Source of the DNA: Streptomyces hokutonensis
Lineage (GTDB): Bacteria; Actinomycetota; Actinomycetes; Streptomycetales; Streptomycetaceae
Length of the DNA stretch: 64,000 nt
NCBI RefSeq assembly: GCF_000376565.1
Contig: NZ_BARG01000027.1
Location: 1 to 64,000, forward strand
Direction of reading: 5' to 3'
The notes beneath the pieces are model-generated. The model ran no database searches. It was not told where the DNA came from and saw nothing but the letters and a program-made list of their open reading frames with translations. The number at the start of each line of letters is the position of its first letter. Position 1 is the first letter of the stretch. The position numbers were made by a program, and so were the translations under genes. Of the stretch, positions 1 through 8,144 are shown in pieces.

Positions 1-71
1 GGCTACCGCCGCGTGAGCGCGACCAGCCACATACGGCCCGCACCCCGCAGACAACAGATCCGGGCAGACGC

Positions 72-1232
72 TTACGCACCCCACCCCGCCTGCTGCCCCC
101 CAACCCGCTCAGCAACAATCCGCTCCTGCCACCCACTGGCGCGATACGCCGCAATGGGGTCAGGGGCAAGCCCCTGCTCCTCCCGCAGCTCCGCCAGCAG
201 AGGCCGTACATCCGTGTTGTACGCGTCCATCACCACGGCATTGGCCTCCAGCACATCCCCGGCCCGCTGCGCAGCAGCCAACGCGACGGGATCCACCAGC
301 AACGCCTTCGCCGTCGCTTCCTGCACATTCATCACCGACCGAATGATCGCCGGAATCTTCGCCTCGATGTTGTGGCACTGATCGAGCATGAAGGCCACAT
401 CGGCGGTGAACCCCCCGCCCCGGATCACCTCGTACATGATCCGGAACAACTGGAAGGGATCCGCCGCCCCCACCATCAGATCGTCGTCCGCATAGAACCG
501 CGAGTTGAAGTCGAAGGCCCCGAGCTTCCCCTCCCGGAGCAGCGTCGCGACGATGAACTCGATATTGGTGCCGGGAGCGTGATGCCCGGTGTCGACCACG
601 ACCTGTGCCTTGGGCCCGAGCTTCAGACAGTGCGCGTAAGCGGTCCCCCAGTCGGGAACATCGGTCGCATAGAACGCCGGCTCGAAGAACTTGTACTCCA
701 GCAGCATCCGCTGCCCGTCCCCGAGCCGCGCGTACACCGCCGCGAGCGCCTCCGCCAACCGATCCTGGCGCGCGCTCAGATCGTCCTGCCCGGGATAGTT
801 CGTCCCGTCCGCGAACCAGAGCTTCAGGTCGGCGGAGCCCGTCGCGTCCATGATGTCGACGCACTCCAGCAGATGGTCGAGCGCCTTGCGCCGCACCGCC
901 GCGTCCGGATGGCAGACGCTGCCGAGCCGGTAGTCGTCGTCCTGGAAGGTGTTGGAGTTGATCGCGCCGAGCTTCAGCCCGTGGTCGTCGGCGAACTTGG
1001 CCAGCGCCCCGAAGTCGTCGACCCGGTCCCAGGGGATGTGCAGGGCCACCGTCGGCGCCACGCCCGTGAACTCGTGGACCTTGGCCGCGTCCTCCAGTTT
1101 CTCCTGCGGGGTCCGCGGGACACCCTCCTGGGCGAACACCTTGAACCGGGTCCCCGAGTTCCCGTACGCCCACGACGGCGTCTCGACTGCCTGGGTCCTG
1201 AGCGCGGCCTTCACCGCGGCGAGATCGGTCAC
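72..1232 (-). CDS. rhaI: L-rhamnose isomerase (RhaI type)
   Basis: Interconverts L-rhamnose and L-rhamnulose in the cytoplasm, the first catabolic step after import. The 386-residue product looks like the Pseudomonas stutzeri/actinobacterial RhaI family (xylose-isomerase-like TIM barrel), not E. coli RhaA. Visible family motifs are LLEYKFFEP (E179), VVVDTGHHAPGTNIE (D214) and the acidic run YADDDL near residues 248-252, which supply metal ligands in this fold. The start is GTG at 1232, preceded by AGGAG at about 8 nt. It is transcribed divergently from the importer operon across a 260-bp region containing operator-like repeats, so co-regulation by the LacI protein at 8145-9170 is inferred. 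A downstream aldolase/kinase, if present, lies left of the window. Confidence 0.93.
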   Translation of the reverse strand: MTDLAAVKAALRTQAVETPSWAYGNSGTRFKVFAQEGVPRTPQEKLEDAAKVHEFTGVAPTVALHIPWDRVDDFGALAKFADDHGLKLGAINSNTFQDDDYRLGSVCHPDAAVRRKALDHLLECVDIMDATGSADLKLWFADGTNYPGQDDLSARQDRLAEALAAVYARLGDGQRMLLEYKFFEPAFYATDVPDWGTAYAHCLKLGPKAQVVVDTGHHAPGTNIEFIVATLLREGKLGAFDFNSRFYADDDLMVGAADPFQLFRIMYEVIRGGGFTADVAFMLDQCHNIEAKIPAIIRSVMNVQEATAKALLVDPVALAAAQRAGDVLEANAVVMDAYNTDVRPLLAELREEQGLAPDPIAAYRASGWQERIVAERVGGQQAGWGA

Positions 1233-1255
1233 TTGTGGGCTCCTGTGACATGCGA

Positions 1256-1283
1256 CGAAACGATGTATGTATGAAACGATTCA
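1256..1283. promoter_or_regulatory. LacI-family operator candidates upstream of rhaI
   Basis: TGAAACGATTCA at 1272-1283 differs by one base from the palindrome TGAAACGTTTCA and has the central CG typical of LacI-family operators. A related half site, CGAAACGATG, lies at 1256-1265. Both sit just upstream of the rhaI start. Inferred target: the LacI regulator at the end of this locus. Confidence 0.55.
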
Positions 1284-1367
1284 GAGAGCGAAGTTATGAG
1301 CCTCCCGAAGGGGTGTCAAGCCCTACGGCGAAGCCTGTGCTCCGTGACTTCAATGTGACCTTTGGCT

Positions 1368-1384
1368 ATCGAAAGTTTTTCGAT
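1368..1384. promoter_or_regulatory. Perfect 7-bp inverted repeat upstream of importer promoter
   Basis: ATCGAAA-GTT-TTTCGAT is a perfect inverted repeat with a 3-nt centre. It lies directly upstream of a -35-like TTGACG at 1394 and is unusually AT-rich for this genome. It is probably an activator or repressor site; no protein can be assigned with certainty. Confidence 0.45.
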
Positions 1385-1393
1385 GCGGACCCA

Positions 1394-1449
1394 TTGACGT
1401 GACAAGGCTGGCACGCCTAACGTCCCGGCAACCAAGTTGAAACCTTTCA
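1394..1449 (+). promoter_or_regulatory. Importer promoter with overlapping operator
   Basis: TTGACG (1394-1399) and TAACGT (1418-1423), 18 bp apart, resemble a housekeeping-sigma promoter. TGAAA-CC-TTTCA (1438-1449) lies just after the expected start point, where repressor binding would block transcription. It resembles the site at 1272-1283. This is by-eye assignment. Confidence 0.45.
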
Positions 1450-1493
1450 CGACGTCGTGGCGGCTCACCGCCGACGTCGTCGAGGAGCCCCTC

Positions 1494-3011
1494 ATGACCC
1501 ACCCGTCAGACGCGGGTCCGGCCCCGGTGCTCGCGCTCAAGGGCATCTCCAAGTCCTTCGGCGCGGTACGCGCCCTGCGGGACGTGTCCCTCGAACTGTT
1601 CCCCGGTGAGGTGCACGCACTCGCCGGAGAGAACGGCGCGGGCAAGTCCACTCTCATCAAGACCCTCGCCGGTGTGCACCGGCCCGACGCCGGCCAGGTG
1701 CTGCTCGACGGCGAACCCGTCCTCTTCCACGGCCCCGGTGACGCCCGCGACGCAGGGATCGCCGTGATCTACCAGGAACCGACTCTCTTTCCCGACCTCT
1801 CGATCGCCGAGAACATCTTCATGGGCCGCCAGCCCCGCCGCGCGCTGGGCCGGATCGACCACAAGGCCACGCACGCGGCGACCGCCGAACTGATGAAGCG
1901 GCTGGGCGTGGAGCTGGACCCCGACCGCCCGGCGCGCGGCCTGTCCATCGCGGACCAGCAGATCGTGGAGATCGCCAAGGCGCTCTCCTTCGACGCCCGG
2001 GTCCTGATCATGGACGAGCCGACGGCCGCCCTCACCGGCAGCGAGGTGGCCCGCCTCTTCGGCGTCGTCCGTACTCTGCGCGAACAGGGTGCGGCCGTCC
2101 TGTTCATCTCGCACCGCCTGGAGGAGATCTTCCAGATCTGCCAGCAGGTCACCACCCTCCGCGACGGCGCCTGGATCTCCAGCGAGCCGGTCGAGGGAAT
2201 GGCCGAGGACGATCTCGTACGCCGCATGGTGGGCCGCGATCTCGACGAGCTGTACCCCAAGCAGGATGTCGAACCCGGTGAAGTCGCCCTGCGTGTCAAG
2301 AGGTTGACCCGCGAGGGCGTCTTCACCGACGTCTCCTTCGACGTACGGCGCGGGGAGATCGTCGGTCTCGCCGGGCTCGTCGGCGCCGGCCGTACCGAAG
2401 TGGCGCGAGCCGTCTTCGGTATCGACCGGTGGGACGCCGGCGGTGTCGAGGTCGGCGGGAAGGCGCTGACGAACGGCGCCCCCTCCACCGCGATGGCCGC
2501 GGGCCTCGCCCTGGTCCCCGAGGACCGGCGCGCCCAGGGCCTGGTGATGGACATGTCGATCGAACGCAACATCGGTCTGACCGGCCTGCGTACGACCGTC
2601 AAGGCCGGTCTCGTCGACCGGGGCGCCGAGCGCAGCCGTTCCCTCGACTGGGCGGTGAAGCTGCACGTCAAGTACGCGCGGATCGCCGACACCGTCAACA
2701 CGCTCTCCGGCGGCAACCAGCAGAAGGTCGTCCTCGCCAAGTGGCTCGCCACCGGCCCCAAGGTGCTGATCGTCGACGAGCCGACCCGTGGCATCGATGT
2801 CGGCACCAAGGCCGAAGTGCACCGGCTGCTCAGCGAGTTGGCAGCCGACGGGGTCGCCGTCCTGATGATCTCCTCCGATCTGCCCGAGATCCTCGGCATG
2901 GCCGACCGCGTGCTGGTGATGCACGAGGGCCGGCTCACCGCAGAGATCCCCCGTTCCGAAGCCACCGAGGAATCCGTGATGGCCGCAGCCACCGGGAGGG
3001 CCGCCGCATGA
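1494..3011 (+). CDS. rhaT: Rhamnose ABC importer, ATP-binding protein
   Basis: Double-NBD ATPase of the carbohydrate (CUT2) importer class, energising the permeases encoded just downstream. From the ATG at 1494 (GAGGAG 6 nt upstream) it is 505 residues. The frame is open from 1437, but the upstream ATG lacks a ribosome site. The first half has Walker A GENGAGKST at residues 45-53. The second half has the degenerate P-loop GLVGAGRTE typical of CUT2 ATPases and an intact signature LSGGNQQKV. The rhamnose assignment comes from context: isomerase, mutarotase and RhaS-like binding protein in the same locus. Its stop overlaps the start of a 16-codon ORF (ATGA). Confidence 0.9.
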   Translation: MTHPSDAGPAPVLALKGISKSFGAVRALRDVSLELFPGEVHALAGENGAGKSTLIKTLAGVHRPDAGQVLLDGEPVLFHGPGDARDAGIAVIYQEPTLFPDLSIAENIFMGRQPRRALGRIDHKATHAATAELMKRLGVELDPDRPARGLSIADQQIVEIAKALSFDARVLIMDEPTAALTGSEVARLFGVVRTLREQGAAVLFISHRLEEIFQICQQVTTLRDGAWISSEPVEGMAEDDLVRRMVGRDLDELYPKQDVEPGEVALRVKRLTREGVFTDVSFDVRRGEIVGLAGLVGAGRTEVARAVFGIDRWDAGGVEVGGKALTNGAPSTAMAAGLALVPEDRRAQGLVMDMSIERNIGLTGLRTTVKAGLVDRGAERSRSLDWAVKLHVKYARIADTVNTLSGGNQQKVVLAKWLATGPKVLIVDEPTRGIDVGTKAEVHRLLSELAADGVAVLMISSDLPEILGMADRVLVMHEGRLTAEIPRSEATEESVMAAATGRAAA

Positions 3012-3058
3012 GCCCGGCCTTCATGACGATCGAGTCCTTCGGGAGGGCCGCCGTATGA
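3008..3058 (+). CDS. 16-codon ORF coupled on both sides (possible coupling peptide)
   Basis: A short ORF, MSPAFMTIESFGRAAV, starts inside the ATPase stop (ATGA, 3008-3011) and ends inside the permease start (ATGA, 3055-3058). It therefore bridges the two genes by 4-bp overlaps at both ends. The sequence before each ATGA is duplicated: GGGAGGGCCGCCGCATGA at 2994-3011 and GGGAGGGCCGCCGTATGA at 3041-3058, 17 of 18 identical and 47 bp apart. The duplication could have created both the mini-ORF and a second ribosome site. Whether the peptide has a role of its own is unknown. Confidence 0.4.
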   Translation: MSPAFMTIESFGRAAV

Positions 3059-4095
3059 CGGTCACCGCGCCCAACCCCGCGCCCGCCGCCGAGGCCCCCG
3101 AGTCGAGCGGCACCCGGCTGGTCGACCGGGTCTTCAAGATGCGTGAACTCGCCATCCTGGTCGTCTTTTTGGTGATGATCGGCATCACCCAGGCGGGCAA
3201 CAGCGAGTTCCTGTCCGAGCAGGGCATCAAGGACCTGCTGCTCAACGCGACCATCCTGGTCCTGGTCGCCACCGGCCAGTCGCTGGTGGTCATCACCCGC
3301 AACGTCGACCTGTCGGTCGGCTCGACCCTCGGCATCACCGCCTTCGCCACCGGCGACTACCTCCACAGCGGCGGCAACGCTGTCATCGCGATCCTGCTGG
3401 CAGTGCTCCTCGGTGTCGGACTGGGCCTGGTCAACGGGCTGTTGGTGAGTCTCGGACAGGTACCCGCCCTCGTCGTCACGCTCGGCACGCTCTACATCAT
3501 CCGGGGCGTCGACTCCATCTGGGTCGGCTCGCGGCAGATCACGGCAGCCGATCTCCCGGGCGGATTCGTCGACTTCGGCTCCGGCGGCCTGTCGGCGGTG
3601 CCCTGGCTGGCGCTGATCGCGCTCGGCGTGCTGATCGTCACCGCCTACTACCTCAAACACTTCGGCAGCGGACGGGAGTTGTACGCCCTCGGCTCCAACC
3701 CCGAGGCCGCGAGGCTCGCCGGCATCCCCGTGCGCAAGCGGATCCTCGCCGCCTACACCTTCTGCGGCGGGCTCGCCGGGCTCGCCGGCGCGATGTACCT
3801 GGCCCGCTTCGGCAACGTCGACTCCGGCACCGGCACCGGCTACGAACTCACCGTCGTCAGCGCGGTGGTTGTCGGTGGTGTGGTCTTCACCGGCGGCTCC
3901 GGCAGCGTCTACGGCGCGGCCCTCGGCGCGCTCCTGCTGACCTCCATCAACAGTGTGCTGCCCGCCCTCGGCGTCAGCTCCGTCTGGGTGCTCGCCATCA
4001 ACGGCATCCTGCTCATCCTCGCCATCGCCGTCGACCGGATCGTCGCCCTGCGTGTGGCCACCGCACTGAAGAAGAGGAACGCCCGCCATGCCTGA
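3055..4095 (+). CDS. rhaP: Rhamnose ABC importer permease 1
   Basis: Membrane permease of the CUT2 (ribose/rhamnose-type) family, 346 residues with about eight to ten hydrophobic segments after a polar, Pro/Ala-rich N-terminus of about 30 residues. GSGREL-ALGSNPEAARLAGI near residues 200-225 is the cytoplasmic coupling loop characteristic of this family. The start ATG at 3055 follows GGGAGGG and overlaps the mini-ORF stop. Its 3' end overlaps the second permease by 8 bp, which implies translational coupling and a heterodimeric channel. Confidence 0.9.
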   Translation: MTVTAPNPAPAAEAPESSGTRLVDRVFKMRELAILVVFLVMIGITQAGNSEFLSEQGIKDLLLNATILVLVATGQSLVVITRNVDLSVGSTLGITAFATGDYLHSGGNAVIAILLAVLLGVGLGLVNGLLVSLGQVPALVVTLGTLYIIRGVDSIWVGSRQITAADLPGGFVDFGSGGLSAVPWLALIALGVLIVTAYYLKHFGSGRELYALGSNPEAARLAGIPVRKRILAAYTFCGGLAGLAGAMYLARFGNVDSGTGTGYELTVVSAVVVGGVVFTGGSGSVYGAALGALLLTSINSVLPALGVSSVWVLAINGILLILAIAVDRIVALRVATALKKRNARHA

Positions 4096-5065
4096 GTCGT
4101 TGACGCGCGCGATCCGCTGGGACACGGTCGTCGGCGCCCTCCTCGTCGTCCTGCTGCTGTTCTCCTTCACCTCCGTCGACGGCTTCGGCAACGCGCTGAA
4201 CCTGTCGTTCCTGATCGGCAACACCCTTCCCATCGCCCTGATCGCGCTCCCGATGACCCTGTTGGTCGTCGCCGGCGAGATCGATCTGTCGGTCGCCTCA
4301 ACGGCCGGTCTGTCCGGCGCGGTGATGGGCAAGCTGTGGAACGACGGCATGGCGATCGAGACGATCATCCCGATCTGCCTGCTGCTGGGCCTGGTCTGCG
4401 GTCTCGTCAACGGGCTGCTCGTCACCCGGCTCGGACTGCCGTCCCTCGCCGTCACGATCGGCACGCTGGCCGCGTACCGGGGTATCGCGCAGATCGTGCT
4501 CGGGTCCGACGCGGTGACCGACTTCCCCACGCAGTACCTGGACTTCGCGGCGGGACGGCTCGGCAACACGTTCCTTCCGCGGGCCTTCCTGCCCTTCCTG
4601 GTGCTGCTCGCCATCGCCGTCGTAGCTCTGCATGCCACGCCGTTCGGGAGGTCGTTGTTCGCGATCGGGGCGAACGAGGAGGCGGCGCGGTTTGCCGGGA
4701 TCCGGGTCAAGCGGCAGAAGTTGATCCTGTTCACGGTGACCGGGCTGATGGCCTCGCTCACCGGGATCTTCTGGGCGCTGCACTACGCCAGTGCTCGCTA
4801 CGACAACGCGACCGGGCTCGAACTGTCCGTAGTGGCCGCGGTGTTGCTCGGTGGGATCGACTTCGACGGCGGGAAGGGGACGTTGGGCGGGGCGATCGCG
4901 GGTGTCTTTCTGCTCGGGGCGTTGCAGAACGTGATGAGCCTTCTCAATGTTTCCGCGCAGTCGCAGATCGTCGTCACTGGTGTGTTGCTTGTCGTTTCGG
5001 TGCTCGGCCCTCGGGTCGCACGCCAGATTGCCATCGCGAGGGCCGCGGCCCGTTCCACTGGATAG
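4088..5065 (+). CDS. rhaQ: Rhamnose ABC importer permease 2
   Basis: Second CUT2 permease, 325 residues, strongly hydrophobic, with the family coupling loop FAIGANEEAARFAGIRVKRQK around residues 193-213. It starts at ATG 4088 inside the end of the preceding permease gene (8-bp overlap). It is expected to pair with that permease and the double-NBD ATPase to import rhamnose delivered by the lipoprotein encoded next. From about position 4630 the third-position GC falls visibly (GGGGCG/TTG-rich stretches), a mild codon-usage change that does not disturb the frame. Confidence 0.9.
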   Translation: MPESLTRAIRWDTVVGALLVVLLLFSFTSVDGFGNALNLSFLIGNTLPIALIALPMTLLVVAGEIDLSVASTAGLSGAVMGKLWNDGMAIETIIPICLLLGLVCGLVNGLLVTRLGLPSLAVTIGTLAAYRGIAQIVLGSDAVTDFPTQYLDFAAGRLGNTFLPRAFLPFLVLLAIAVVALHATPFGRSLFAIGANEEAARFAGIRVKRQKLILFTVTGLMASLTGIFWALHYASARYDNATGLELSVVAAVLLGGIDFDGGKGTLGGAIAGVFLLGALQNVMSLLNVSAQSQIVVTGVLLVVSVLGPRVARQIAIARAAARSTG

Positions 5066-5086
5066 GTCGTTGGCGTCTGCGGCCGG

Positions 5087-5155
5087 TCTGTGGCTGGTCG
5101 CGCTCGCGCGGCGGTAGCCGCAAATCAATACAGTCCCGCGCCCCTATCGGGGCGC
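5087..5155. repeat. Intergenic repeat-like element with two hairpins
   Basis: Between permease and binding-protein genes. Two hairpins are visible: GCGGC-GGTA-GCCGC (5108-5121) and GCGCCCC-TATC-GGGGCGC (5138-5155). The arrangement (GGTCGCGC, hairpin, CAAATC, CCCGCGCCCC hairpin) matches, from memory, a dispersed intergenic repeat common in Streptomyces chromosomes. Here it could stabilise or attenuate the transcript so that more binding protein than permease is made. Confidence 0.5.
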
Positions 5156-5188
5156 TTCACTCACCCTCCTGACAAAGGAACCCCTGCC

Positions 5189-6271
5189 ATGCGCAAAGCA
5201 TCCCTCCGTCGTGCCTGTGCGGCCGTCGTCGCCGTCACTTCTCTCACCCTCGTCGCCACCGCCTGCGGCGGTACCACCAAGAAGGATGTGAAGGACGAGA
5301 ACACCGGGTCGGCCGTCACCGGGGGCAAGGCGGACCCGAATGCGGCCCTCAAGAAGGGGCTCACCGTCGGGTTCCTGCCCAAGCAGGTCAACAACCCGTA
5401 CTTCACCACGTCCGACAAGGGCGGCGAGAAGGCCCTCACCGAACTGGGCGAGAAGTACAAGGAGGTCGGCCCGAGCAGCGCCACCGACACGGCGGGACAG
5501 GTGAGTTACGTCAACACGCTCACCCAGCAGCAGGTGAACGCGATCGCCGTCTCCGCGCAGGACCCGGGCGCCCTCTGCACCGCGCTCAAGCAGGCGATGA
5601 GCAACAAGATCAAGGTCGTCACCTACGACTCCGACACCAACCCCGACTGCCGCAACGCCTTCGTCTCGCAGGCCAGCGCCGAGGACCTCGGCCGCACCCA
5701 GGTCCAGCTGCTCGCCCAGCAGATCGGCTACAAGGGCGAGATCGCGATCCTGTCGGCCGCGCAGACCGCGACGAACCAGAACACCTGGATCGGCTTCATG
5801 AAGGACGAGCTGAAGGACCCCAAGTACAAGAACATCAAGCTGGTCAAGGTCGCCTACGGCAACGACGACGCCCAGCAGTCCTTCCAGCAGACCCAGGGCC
5901 TCCTCCAGCAGTACCCGAACCTGAAGGGGATCATCTCCCCGACCACCGTCGGCATCAAGGCCGCCGCCCAGTACCTGTCCAGCTCCAAGTACAAGGGCAA
6001 GGTCAAGCTGACCGGCCTCGGCACCCCCAACGACATGCGCAAGTACGTCAAGAACGGCACCGTCGACGGCTTCGAGCTGTGGGACCCGGCGAAGCTCGGC
6101 GCCCTCGCCGCGCAGACGGCAGTGGCGCTGGTGTCGGGGCAGATCACCGGCAAGGAGGGCGAGACCTTCAAGGCCGGCGGGACCTCGTACACCATCGGCA
6201 AGGACGGCGTGATCAGCCTCGGCAAGCCGACCGTGTTCAACCTGAAGAACATCGACCAGTTCAACTTCTAG
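5189..6271 (+). CDS. rhaS: Rhamnose-binding lipoprotein of ABC importer
   Basis: Extracytoplasmic sugar-binding protein of the periplasmic-binding-protein-like type I fold (RhaS family), 360 residues from ATG 5189 (AAAGGA upstream; the open frame to 5090 runs through the intergenic repeat). An N-terminal signal ends in VATAC-GG, a lipobox-like cleavage site giving a lipid-anchored Cys. VGFLPKQVNNPYF begins the mature domain. SPTTVGIKAAAQYL and the LWDPAKLG segment are typical of rhamnose-binding family members. It feeds the permease/ATPase complex encoded upstream and is followed after 32 bp by the mutarotase. Confidence 0.92.
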   Translation: MRKASLRRACAAVVAVTSLTLVATACGGTTKKDVKDENTGSAVTGGKADPNAALKKGLTVGFLPKQVNNPYFTTSDKGGEKALTELGEKYKEVGPSSATDTAGQVSYVNTLTQQQVNAIAVSAQDPGALCTALKQAMSNKIKVVTYDSDTNPDCRNAFVSQASAEDLGRTQVQLLAQQIGYKGEIAILSAAQTATNQNTWIGFMKDELKDPKYKNIKLVKVAYGNDDAQQSFQQTQGLLQQYPNLKGIISPTTVGIKAAAQYLSSSKYKGKVKLTGLGTPNDMRKYVKNGTVDGFELWDPAKLGALAAQTAVALVSGQITGKEGETFKAGGTSYTIGKDGVISLGKPTVFNLKNIDQFNF

Positions 6272-6303
6272 TCCCCGAAGTCCCTTTCGAACAAGGGGTG
6301 TTG

Positions 6304-6624
6304 ATGCAGCGCGTGTGTTTCCTGCTCAAGGTCCGGGCGGACCGCCTCGACGAGTACCGCGAGCGGCACGCCGCCGTGTGGCCCGAGATGCTCGACGCAC
6401 TCTCGGCCACCGGCTGGCGCAACTACTCGCTCTTCCTGCGCGAAGACGGCCTGCTGGTCGGCTACTTGGAGACCGAGGACTTCGCCGCCGCCCAGGCCGG
6501 CATGGAAGCCACCGACATCAACTCCCGCTGGCAGGCGGAGATGGCGCCGTTCTTCGAGTCCCTGGACGGCGCCCGTCCCGACGAAGCGATGAAACCCCTC
6601 ACCGAGGTCTTCCACCTCGCGTGA
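6304..6624 (+). CDS. rhaM: L-rhamnose mutarotase
   Basis: Interconverts alpha and beta anomers of L-rhamnose so the isomerase gets the right form. The product is 106 residues, the usual family length. It begins MQRVCFLLKV and has the conserved REYRERHAAVWPEM-like segment with H22 (the His of the E. coli enzyme) and DINSRWQAEM near residues 71-80. ATG 6304 is chosen because the AAGGGG ribosome site (6293-6298) would be too close to the in-frame GTG at 6298. It lies in the importer operon and precedes the secreted BNR_4 gene by 19 bp. Confidence 0.93.
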   Translation: MQRVCFLLKVRADRLDEYRERHAAVWPEMLDALSATGWRNYSLFLREDGLLVGYLETEDFAAAQAGMEATDINSRWQAEMAPFFESLDGARPDEAMKPLTEVFHLA

Positions 6625-6643
6625 TCCCCCACAGGAGCCGCTC

Positions 6644-8056
6644 ATGAGAAGACGCACCGTGCTCACCACCGCCATACTTGCGGCCGTGGCAACGCCGGGC
6701 ATCGCACGGGCGGCCGACCCCGGCCCGTCCGTCACCAAGAAGAGCACCACCCAACTCGACGCCCAGGCCGTCTACTTCGTCTCCTACGACGGCCTGGTCA
6801 ACAACAACTCGTTCCAGAAGAACGGCCTGTTGACCTACAAGGGCTACCAGTACGCGGCCTGGTACACATCCACCAAGTACGCCGTCGTCGCCCGCCGGGC
6901 CCTCGGCGCCAGCACCTGGTCGACCATCACCCTCTCCCATCAGCTCAAGAGCGACGACTCCCACAACGTCATCTCCATGGGCGTCTCCAAGGTCGACGGC
7001 CGCCTTCACCTCAACATGGACTCCCACAGCGACGGCTTCTTCTACGTCAAGTCGGTCGCCGGTCTCCTCGACAACCCGGCGTCCACCGCCTGGACTTCGG
7101 CCGTCCTGGGCGCCGTAGGGACCTCGCTGGACGGTGTGGCACTCACCTCGCAGTTCACCTACCCCCAGTTCATCGCCACCCCCGAGGGCAAGCTGCAGCT
7201 CAGCTACCGCGTCGGGATCTCCGGCAACGGCCGCAACGCCCTTGCGGAATACGACGGTTCGGCCTGGACCGCGCTGGGGGAGTGGAGCGCCTCGACCGGC
7301 ACCTACACCAGCACGCACGGCTCCAGCACCGCCCGCAACATGTACCTCCACGGCATCGACTACGACGTCAACGGCCGGCTGCACTCCTTCTTCACCTGGC
7401 GCGAGCAGTCCGCCGCCGTGATGTGCAACAGCGGCGGCATCACCAACCACGACACCGGCTACGTCTACTCGACCGACCGGGGCCGCAGTTGGCGCAACGA
7501 CGCCGGAACTGTCGTAGGGACGACAGGTAGTTCGGACACCGTCGCCGTCACGGACGCCGGACTCGTCGTCGACTCGCTGAACCCCGACCACTCCCTGATG
7601 AACCAGGAGAGCCAGACCACCGACTCCACCGGGCTCCCGCACGCGATCATCAGCTACGTCCCGGGGCGCTTCGGCCAGTGCACCACCAACTACGTCACCG
7701 ACCGCACCGCGAACGGCCGCGCCTTCCACGTCCGCAAGAACTCCGCCGGGACCTGGCAGAAGACCGAGATCCCGATCGCGCTGAACTCCAGCCAGCGCAC
7801 CAAGCTGGTCCTGGACAAGTACGACAACGCCTACGCGGTCCTGCCCTACGGCCGTATCGCCGGCGCCTCGAAGGCCTCCGGGTACTCCGACTGGGCGCTG
7901 CTGTACGACGCGAGCGACCTGAACGCGTTCGGCGAGGTGGTCATCGACGAGCTGCGGGTGAAGGCCGACAATGTGCTGTCGTTCATGTACCAGGAGAAGT
8001 CGAGCGGTACGACCCCCTCGGCACTCCACGTCGTCGACTTCGCCCTGCCCGCGTGA
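6644..8056 (+). CDS. Secreted BNR_4-type beta-propeller protein (candidate polysaccharide lyase)
   Basis: 470 residues with an N-terminal signal peptide (MRRRTVLTTAILAAVATPG, cleavage near ARA/ADP). The mature part reads as a BNR_4 seven-bladed propeller: YKGYQYAAWYTSTKYAVVARR, SDDSHNVISMGV, HGIDYDVNGRLHSFFTWRE, and repeated D-G-R/T-W blade motifs. BNR_4 includes the ulvan lyases of families PL24/PL25, which cut rhamnose-containing uronate polysaccharides by beta-elimination, with His, Tyr and Arg in the active site. H-N in DSHN and H-G-I-D are candidates here, but I cannot assign catalysis. Position between the mutarotase and the rhamnose repressor suggests it acts on a rhamnose polymer outside the cell. 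The fold call is firmer than the enzyme call. Confidence 0.7.
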   Translation: MRRRTVLTTAILAAVATPGIARAADPGPSVTKKSTTQLDAQAVYFVSYDGLVNNNSFQKNGLLTYKGYQYAAWYTSTKYAVVARRALGASTWSTITLSHQLKSDDSHNVISMGVSKVDGRLHLNMDSHSDGFFYVKSVAGLLDNPASTAWTSAVLGAVGTSLDGVALTSQFTYPQFIATPEGKLQLSYRVGISGNGRNALAEYDGSAWTALGEWSASTGTYTSTHGSSTARNMYLHGIDYDVNGRLHSFFTWREQSAAVMCNSGGITNHDTGYVYSTDRGRSWRNDAGTVVGTTGSSDTVAVTDAGLVVDSLNPDHSLMNQESQTTDSTGLPHAIISYVPGRFGQCTTNYVTDRTANGRAFHVRKNSAGTWQKTEIPIALNSSQRTKLVLDKYDNAYAVLPYGRIAGASKASGYSDWALLYDASDLNAFGEVVIDELRVKADNVLSFMYQEKSSGTTPSALHVVDFALPA

Positions 8057-8144
8057 GCGGGGCGGCCGCCGGAGTCGGCAAAGGTCATGACGGTAATGTG
8101 AAGGCCTTCCCGCCGTCCCACGTCACCCTGGAGGTCTCCGCCTG

